This document shows positions 56,761-64,000 of a stretch of 64,000 bases of DNA, piece by piece (position 1 is the stretch's first letter; every line of letters begins with the position of its first letter). The stretch is from Botryosphaeria dothidea (Eukaryota; Ascomycota; Dothideomycetes; Botryosphaeriales; Botryosphaeriaceae). The notes under the pieces were generated by a model, which searched no databases, had not been told where the DNA came from, and saw only the letters and a program-made list of their open reading frames with translations. The position numbers and the translations under genes were made by a program. The stretch spans positions 3,286,001-3,350,000 of the forward strand of contig WWBZ02000033.1 in assembly GCA_011503125.2 (NCBI GenBank). The letters are read 5' to 3'.

Positions 56761-58330
56761 ATGGATCGCAACCATGGGCCGCCTCCTCCGCCGCAAGCTC
56801 AGCAACAGCTAGCAGATACTCTCCAGGCCAGCTCCGGTGATGGCGGGGGCTCGCTCATGTCCCAGCTCACTGGGAATCCCTACTTCACAGCTGTCAGTCT
56901 GATCAGGATGCATATGTCAGTGCGCTTGCTGACTGCTTATTTCCAGGGCTTCGGTCTTGCAGGCCTCGCCACGTTCGGTCGCATGGCCCAGCAGGGGCTT
57001 AAGCGTGGTGCTGTGCTCCTTCGTCGCCGTATGCTCGTCGAGCTAGAAGTCACAAAGAATGACGATGCGTATCCGTGGTTGCTACAATGGATGTACCAGC
57101 GCGGTCATGCCTTGAGCTCCGAAGCCGCCGCCGACGCTGCACGGTACGTGATAGCAGCTGCTACTGGATTAGAGTTGGGGTTCTAAGTTGTCCAGGAAAA
57201 CGCAGAGTCGCGGTTTGATTGATTCACTCGCGCAACGGATCACTCCTCGTATGCACCACCTTCAACTCAACACCACCACCTACAAGCGGTCCGATGGCGC
57301 GCAGGTGACCGATTTCTACCTGCGACCTGGGCACGGAAAACACATTATTCGCTACAAGAATGCTTGGATGATGGTTAGTCGAGAGCGTCAGGGCACCTAT
57401 TTGGATGCCCAAGGTGAGCCTTTTGAGACAGTTACTCTCACTACTCTGCAGGCTCACAAGCATGTCTTCGAGCAACTCTTCTCCGAAGCTCATGAGATGG
57501 CGCAGCAGAATCAAGAGGGTAAGATTGTTGTCCTTGTGCCGGACGCTTTTGACTGGAAACCATTTGGACAACCGAAACGGAAGAGGCCGCTCGAGTCGGT
57601 GGTGCTTGAGGAGGGAGTCAAGGAACGCTTGATCGAGGACCTGCAGGAATTCACTCACAAGCGAGACTGGTACTTTGATCGGGGAATCCCGTACCGGAGG
57701 GGCTACCTGCTGTACGGGCCGCCGGGCACGGGTAAAAGCTCGGTTATTGAAGCAATTGCGGGTCACCTCAATTTCAACATCGCCATGCTGAATTTGAGCC
57801 AACGAGGCATGACTGACGACAGGCTCCAGCTCATGCTCACCAAAGTGCCGCCGCGGACGCTGGTGCTCCTGGAAGATGCAGATGCTGCGTGGGTCAACCG
57901 GAAGCAAGCCAACGAAGAAGGCTACTCGGGTGCATCAGTCACATTTTCTGGTCTGCTGAACGCGATGGATGGAGTAGCCAGTGCCGAGGAGCGCATACTT
58001 TTCCTGACGACCAACCATGTGGAGCGCCTAGACGAGGCTCTCATTCGGCCCGGCCGGGTGGACGTCACAGTGCGAATTGGAGAGGCAACAGAATGGCAAA
58101 TCCAGCGGCTGCTAGAGCGTTTCTACGGCGAAGCGGATCCCGACGGCGCGGGCCGGCAAAGATTTCTGGTAAAGGCGCGCAAGCTCGGCCTAGTGGGAGT
58201 CCTGAGTCCTGCAGAGCTCCAGGGGCTGTTCCTCTACAACAAAGAGGATCTGGAGGGCGCTATTGCAAGTTTGGACGAGCTTGCATCGATGCACGCGCAT
58301 TTAGCGCGGAAGACGAGCCTTTCTGAGTGA
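56761..58330 (+). CDS. bcs1: Mitochondrial chaperone BCS1-like AAA ATPase (505 aa)
   Basis: BCS1 moves the folded Rieske iron-sulphur protein across the inner membrane to finish complex III. The exons are 56761-57143 and 57196-58330, with a 52-nt intron, making 506 codons. The N-terminus is Pro/Gln-rich, followed by one membrane helix (about 45-70, LTAYFQGFGLAGLATF) and the BCS1-specific domain (YPWLLQWM, YLRPGHGKHIIRYKNAW). The AAA module has Walker A YGPPGTGKSS, Walker B LVLLEDADAAW, a sensor-like FLTTNHVERLDEALIRPGRVD and an arginine finger in the RPGR motif. All motifs are intact. Fungi also carry several BCS1 paralogues of unknown role, so this may be a paralogue rather than the essential gene. 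Confidence 0.9.
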
Positions 58331-59180
58331 GATGGGGGCCGAGAGCGGGATACCCTGTACAGATGTACTCTATGTGTATGGATAGAATCTCTCATGACGG
58401 TGCTATGTTTGCGACGGCGAGGCCATGGGTGTACCGAAACAACACCACTGGCGGGAGGCGCGGGAAGTCTCAGCACTCAGCAGACGCGACACGTCTCCAA
58501 TGCGGCGATGCGACAAAAGGCCGAGGAGACTCTCGCTGCAAGGGACGGGCCTGCCGTTTGGGCGCCCTTGCTCCGATGTGTGACAGGATATGACGGCAGC
58601 AAGTCATGCGCACAAGCGGAGAGCACCGTGGTTAGCAAAAAGAAATTTGCTATGATCGCATGTGTGAGGGCGCTCACCGCCGCGCGTGCCGCTGTAAAGA
58701 ACAGGGAATGCCCCCACGTTGAGTCACGTTCCGCATTTCGCCGCTTTATCGTACGGCGGATCTAGCCTTGTTATCTGATGGAAAGGCCGCTTCAAGCACC
58801 ATGCGTCCCAGAGGCCTGGCACGCAGCTGTCCGTCACGCAGTTAAGGCTCTTTAGTGACGCGCCGGTCGCATGCAGGACGCCGAGCTTTCGTGCTTTCGC
58901 GGAAGAGGCGCCGGGGCGTCCTTCCACGTCAGGCGCCTGTTGTCCACGTCTATACGACCACGCCTCATCAGCCGCGCCCAAGCTAAATGGCCTGTCCAAG
59001 CCGCAGTCCCGGCACACAAAAAAAGCAACCCGTGAATGCAGCCACCTCCCCGATGCTGTCTGTCCTCCGCCCCGCGCCGTATCACCTCCCTCACACCCTC
59101 CACCACACCTCCCTCCCTTCACCACCCTTCTCGGCGTCGACCTCGTCTCGGGCCTCAGCACTGCCCCAGACGCGCCCACC
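58331..59180. other. Intergenic region upstream of the OPT transporter
   Basis: This 0.85 kb has no coding or RNA feature recognised. The last 120 bases before the ATG are C-rich and probably form the leader of the OPT gene. Confidence 0.4.
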
Positions 59181-62100
59181 ATGTCCAAGGTTCCGCTGCT
59201 GATGCGCTCGTCGCCCGCCCAGGGCACCGGCTCCTACGGCGCCTTGCCTGTCAACATGCTAAGTACCAGCAACGAGAGCTCTGCCGACGAAGGCTCGCAC
59301 GATCTTGACCACGCCCTGCGCACCGGCAAACGAAAACCCGCCCCCACACACCTGCGCGAAGCCGACACGATAACGGAGGAGGAGGCCGAGTCCAGCAAGG
59401 CCGCCCGCAGTCGCACTGCCTCGACCGGCAAGCTGTTGGATAAGAATGGGACGAAGCGTAGTCGGAGGAAAAGTTTGCCAAACTTCGACCTCCCCGACGA
59501 GCACACCACCGCTGTAGAGGCCTGGGTAGGCAGCCTGGAGGGCGAGATGGAGTCTGGCCTCGAGGGCAGATTTAATTCCAAGGCTGGCATCCCGTCTGCG
59601 GTGCCCCCTGAAGAAACGCCCTCAGATTCTGCTCAGTCCGACAGTTCGGAAGCTATCGATATCGACGACTCCCAGGACGAGAGCTCCGAGGTCGGAGACG
59701 GGGTCCCGGACAAGGCTGCTGAAGAAAGTCCTCCTGACGACTCCCCCTACCCGCAGGTGCGAGCTGCGGTGCGGCCCTCTGACGATACATCTCTATCTAT
59801 TAATACCCCGCGCATGTGGATCCTCTCCATGCTTTTCTCCATCCTCGGCTCTTCTACAAACCTGTTCTTCTCCCTAAGATACCCTAGTGTTAGCATTACC
59901 CCTGTCATCGCTCTTCTTCTTGTCCACCCGCTTGGCCTGCTCTGGGATCAAATTTTTAAACGTCCCGACGACCCCGCGGAAGTTTTCACCAATGGGTCAA
60001 TTCATCACAGAGCCGCGGATTCGCACGATTATGGCTCGAACTGTGCAATAAGCCTTCAAAGCGATGATGATAGAGATGCATTGCATGGTGAAAAGACACG
60101 GGGTTGGGCGCGCGCTTTTCGGCTTTGGCTGGCCCAAGGCAGGTGGAATGAGAAGGAGCATTGCTGCGTTTACATCAGCAGCAATGTCTCCTTTGGGTTT
60201 GCTTTCGCCACAGATGTATGCCCACCAAACGGATTTCTGCCACACGCGTGCTAATTCACGACTAGGTCATCGTTGAGCAATCTATGTTCTACCATCAAAA
60301 ACTCACAATTACCTATCAGATTCTCCTTACCATTTCTACCCAGGTTCTTGGATATGCCCTAGCAGGACTCACCAGGCGCTTTCTAGTTAGGCCCAGTGGT
60401 ATGATCTGGCCTGGAACTCTCATCTCAACATCTATGTTTTCCACATTGCATAAGCAAGACAATGCGCCGGCGAACGGATGGGAGGTCTCGCGCATGAGGT
60501 TTTTCCTCTATGTTTTTCTGGGCTCCGCCGCATTCTACTTCCTTCCTGGCCTCCTTTTCCCTGCTCTGAGCTATTTCAGCGTGATCACATGGTTTGCGCC
60601 AAAGAATGTTGTCGTCGCCAACCTGGTAAGAATATTCCGGTTTCTCAGAGGCCGGACATGTCGCTAATTTCAATTCAGTTTGGTGTTGCTTCAGGTCTTG
60701 GTCTGTTCCCGATGACCTTCGATTGGTCACAGATTGCCTACATCGGATCACCCCTGGTCGTTCCGTTCTGGGCCGCGCTGAACATTGTGGGTGGACTGGT
60801 GGTGGTCATGTGGATTATGGCTCCCATTATGTGTAAGCAAATGTCGTTTCCGCTTCATACACGTTTTTTTACTTACATCAACAGATTACTTGAATGTCAT
60901 GTATTCCTCGTACATGCCCATTCTCTCAGCTGCAGTCTTCGACAACACCGGCCGGCCATACGACGTCAGCAAGATTCTCACCGAGAACTTCCTCTTTGAC
61001 GAAAAGGCATATGAAAATTACAGCCGCGTTTTTCTGCCAATCACGTATGTCTTGAGCTATGCGTTGCAATTTGCGGCGCTCACTGCCTTGCTTTCGCACA
61101 CGGCATGCTGGCATGGAAAGGACATTCTCCGGCAATGGAGTGCATCTTGGAAGGAGATTAAGGGCCAAAAGGATCAACCAGGCTATGAACAGATTCCGCA
61201 AGAAGAGCGTCCTCTCCGCCACAAGAAGTCGACGCGGAGCATGACGGCTTCGATGCCCGACTTGGACAACATGATGGGCGCAGAAGACGTCCACAATCGC
61301 CTGATGAGACGGTACAAGGACGCACCAATGAGTTGGTACCTGCTGACGGGTGTCCTGATGACCGCCATAGGGATGTTTGTGGTCGAATAGTAAGTCCATT
61401 TACTGCTTCTAAGATGACATCTCTTCTAACCGGATCGCAGCTATCCTATTCACCTACCTTGGTACGGTCTTCTGCTCGCTTTGGGCATTTGCACCGTCCT
61501 CTTCATCCCTATCGGCATTGTGATGGCGATTACAAACCAACAAAGCAGTCTGTACCTGATCTGTCAGCTCATCTGCGGCGTGGTCTTTCCTGGACGCCCT
61601 GTTGCAAACATGGTGTTTGTGACGTACGGATACATCACATCCACTCAAGGTTTGAAATTCTCCTCGGATCTCAAGCTCGGCCATTACATGAAGATTCCAC
61701 CGCGTCTTCTCTTCATGCTTCAACTCGCCGCTACGGTCATCTCGAGTCTTACGCAGATCGGCGTTCTGAACTGGATGCTCGGCAATATTCCCGGGATTTG
61801 CACACCTGAAGCCATAAACGGATTCAACTGTCCTATCGCCCGGGTGCATTTCAACGGAAGCATCCTGTGGGGTGTAGTCGGGCCGGCAAGATTTTTCGGA
61901 CCCGGAGCTCTGTACCGACCGCTTGTTTGGGCATTCCTTCTCGGCGCCATCGCCCCGGTTGGCGTGTGGCTGCTCGGCCGAAGGTCGAAGCACAGCGTTT
62001 GGCGGAAGGTCAACCTTCCAGTTCTCTTTGGCAGTCTCAGCTGGATTCCGCCGGCGACTGGCCTCAACTTCTCGGTGTGGGCCGTTGTTTGCTGGCTCTT

Positions 62101-62404
62101 CAATGACCTCATCCGGACCAGGAAGAGCGCGTGGTGGAAGAAGTACAACATGACACTGTCGGCCGCTCTTGACTCGGGTGTCGCGGTAGGCGTTGTCGTT
62201 GTCTTCTTTGGAGTCATATACCCAGGCTTCAACAAGGGATTCAGCTGGTGGGGCACGGAAGTTTTCAAACAGGTGGGTTTAGCCTTTTCTCAATCAATTT
62301 TGCAGCAAGCTAATGCACGGTTTTCCGTATAGGGTTGCGACTGGAAGGCATGCTCGTACCGGAACGTGGAACCCGGACAGCACTTTGGCCCCAACACGTG
62401 GTGA
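59181..62404 (+). CDS. OPT-family oligopeptide transporter (985 aa)
   Basis: It is a proton-coupled importer of tetra- and pentapeptides or metal-chelates at the plasma membrane. The exons are 59181-60215, 60266-60625, 60679-60832, 60885-61389, 61441-62272 and 62333-62404, with introns of 50-60 nt, making 986 codons. The first 220 residues are acidic, Ser-rich and disordered. The membrane part begins INTPRMWILSMLFSILGSSTNLFFSLRYPS. OPT signatures include GRWNEKEHCCVYI, FVTYGYITSTQGL, NWMLGNIPGICTP and SWIPPATGLNF. About 16 helices are expected. Residues of about 275-320 form an inserted loop not typical of the family, possibly an unrecognised intron. The C-terminus ends CSYRNVEPGQHFGPNTW. Substrate is not predictable. 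Confidence 0.93.
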
Positions 62405-63338
62405 TATTTTGACGATGGATATGAGAAAGAACACGAAAAAGAAAACGGCCGCCAAAGTAACGACGATCCGAGGGACTTGGATGCAAGCATTCCTCGGATA
62501 TTTTGATGATACCCTTCACCTTTAAGCATTTTCCACCTAGACTTATTGATAGCATATTTGCGGGTTTCTGATTTCAGCATTGCGGTCCGGGACCGTCCAT
62601 GATTGAGTTAAGCTTTGGGTTTCGCAGCAGAGATCTTCATTACTTTTTGTTGCGCATGATTTGCCTGCGTAGAAGCATGGGTTGTCAATTTTGACTCAGT
62701 TGAGTTCGCCGCGAGTTTTTCGGGCGGGCATAGCATGCATGGGTTCGGGCGGGTCGTTCTGAAGCATGGCACATTTTGGGATTCTCTTGCATCTGGGGGA
62801 GAGATAAGCATCGGCAGGCGGTTACAGAATGCGTTTGGTTTTATCAGGCGGAGGCGGCAGAGGCGCTTCGTGCCCCGCCACGTCCTGCAGTAAGCATAGC
62901 ATATTAGACATGAGCTTCTTTCTAAACAATGCACGACGAGTACGAAACATGAAGATGCAATTTGCGGAACTCTTGCCGTGCCCCCGATGCAATTGAGCTG
63001 CCATGCCTTCCCCGGCTCGCGGAAGGCCAAAGAGCCCACAAGCTCGGGGGCGCACGTGATCGTCCGAAGTGACCACACTTCAGCACCTTGAGAGCCCGAG
63101 AGAGCCAAGCTAGCCCGCTCTCGTTCCGCAACGTCACAACATCCACCACAAACCCCATTCCGAACCAGATTTCCCCGGCGCACCCCAGCCGACCGCTGCT
63201 TCCGCCGCTTCCTCCCCTCACATCCCGGATTTTTCCCCCGCGTCCGGTGCGCGCGAATCGTCCTCTCCGCACAAACCCCCGCGACACGTACACCCCGTTC
63301 CGGACGGGCAAAGGGCACCAGGCAACAAAAAAAAAAAG
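62405..63338. other. Intergenic region upstream of the YIP1-like gene
   Basis: No gene recognised. An A-rich run (63327-63337) directly precedes the YIP1 ATG. Confidence 0.4.
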
Positions 63339-64000
63339 ATGGCGAACTACTACGGCGCCTCCCCCAACGCAGCGGGCGGCGGCGCCCCGGCGTACGGCCA
63401 GCCGGCGGCCTCGTCTGCGCAGAACCTCAACTTCTACCAATCGTCGTACTCGTCGCAACCGGTGTCGGGCCACACGACGCCCTTCCAGGCCTTCACCGGC
63501 GGCGCCGCGTCCAACGCCTACAGCGGCGCCGGGTTCGGCGGTGCGGGCGCCATGGGCGGGCCCAGCGGCTTCGGCGGCGCGGTGCCGGGCGTCAGCGGCC
63601 GCATGGGCGAGCAGGGCGGGTTGCGGACCGGCTGGCTGGCGGCGTTTGGGACGGAGGGGTATGAGGGCGAGCCGCCGCTGTTGGAGGAGCTGGGGGTGAA
63701 TTTCGGGCATATTAAGATGAAGGTGAGTTTTGCTGGGACTACGGGGGAACGGGGCTGGACTGGGAAAGGATAATCATGGTTGTGGTGAAGGATAAATTGG
63801 CTGACGGCATGCGCAATGGCAGACGCTCACGGTGCTGAACCCGTTGGCGAGGATAGACCAGCACATCATGGACGATTCGGACCTGGCAGGTCCTATCCTG
63901 TTCTTCCTGCTGTTCGGCACATTCTTGCTCTTCGTAAGTCTCCTCCGCGCTGGAGGCAGGCAGCATAGTTTGCTGACAAGATGAACAGTCCGGCAAGGTG
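63339..64000 (+). CDS. yip1: YIP1-family Golgi membrane protein, 5' part (runs past window end)
   Basis: YIP1 binds Ypt/Rab GTPases and works in ER-to-Golgi transport and COPII vesicle formation. The exons are 63339-63722, 63823-63933 and the start of a third at 63989 (SGKV), with introns of 100 and 55 nt. The N-terminal 100 residues are Gly/Ala/Ser/Gln-rich, beginning MANYYG and containing NFYQSSY. The conserved core follows: [25 protein letters not shown] and the first helix GPILFFLLFGTFLLF. The remaining four helices lie outside the window. The gene is incomplete only because the window ends. Confidence 0.92.

Overview
The window is nuclear DNA of a filamentous ascomycete (Pezizomycotina). 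The genes have many short GT..AG introns (mostly 48-120 nt), often with CTGAC or CTAAC branch sites, and untranslated regions are compact. The gene set includes fungal-type splicing, transport and cell-wall or secreted proteins, and there is a Fot1/pogo-type transposon remnant. The exact genus cannot be read from the sequence. For the spliced genes I checked that the exon lengths sum to whole codons.

Left end (1-2.99 kb): the 3' end of a Fot1/pogo DDE transposon, with an in-frame stop, sits exactly on the TA of a tyrosine codon inside a RidA/YjgF gene. Only the 3' part of that gene remains here. A gene-poor stretch follows, with an 81-bp imperfect inverted repeat and a 30-bp tandem repeat.

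3-16 kb, accessory and metabolic: a 1050-aa Ser/Thr-rich secreted protein, an F-box protein, a DAL5/ACS-family MFS permease, mitochondrial D-lactate dehydrogenase (cytochrome), a short-chain dehydrogenase with an apparent 1-nt frameshift, and a VOC/extradiol-dioxygenase-like protein.

17-36 kb, mainly housekeeping: a two-RRM SR splicing factor, a glutamate carboxypeptidase II-like M28 membrane peptidase, a FabG-like reductase, a conserved fungal protein of unknown function, a Gfo/Idh/MocA oxidoreductase, a PWWP-like nuclear protein, 40S ribosomal protein S16 and, divergent from it, an RCC1-repeat protein.

37-49 kb: a polyglutamine protein with a FAR1/MULE-type (WRKY-GCM1-like) zinc finger, a kinesin-6-like motor, a U2 snRNA-like gene on the minus strand, a small secreted cysteine-containing protein and a polytopic membrane protein. 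The U2-like gene is the most striking item. Stems IIa, IIb, III and IV, the Sm site and a TATA box are intact, but the branch-point-recognition hexamer reads GAAGUG instead of the near-invariant GUAGUA.

50-64 kb: a very large UGT-type sterol-glucosyltransferase-like protein with a VPS13/ATG2-C-like tail, an RRM protein divergently paired with BCS1, an OPT-family oligopeptide transporter, and the 5' part of a YIP1 Golgi membrane protein that runs off the right edge.
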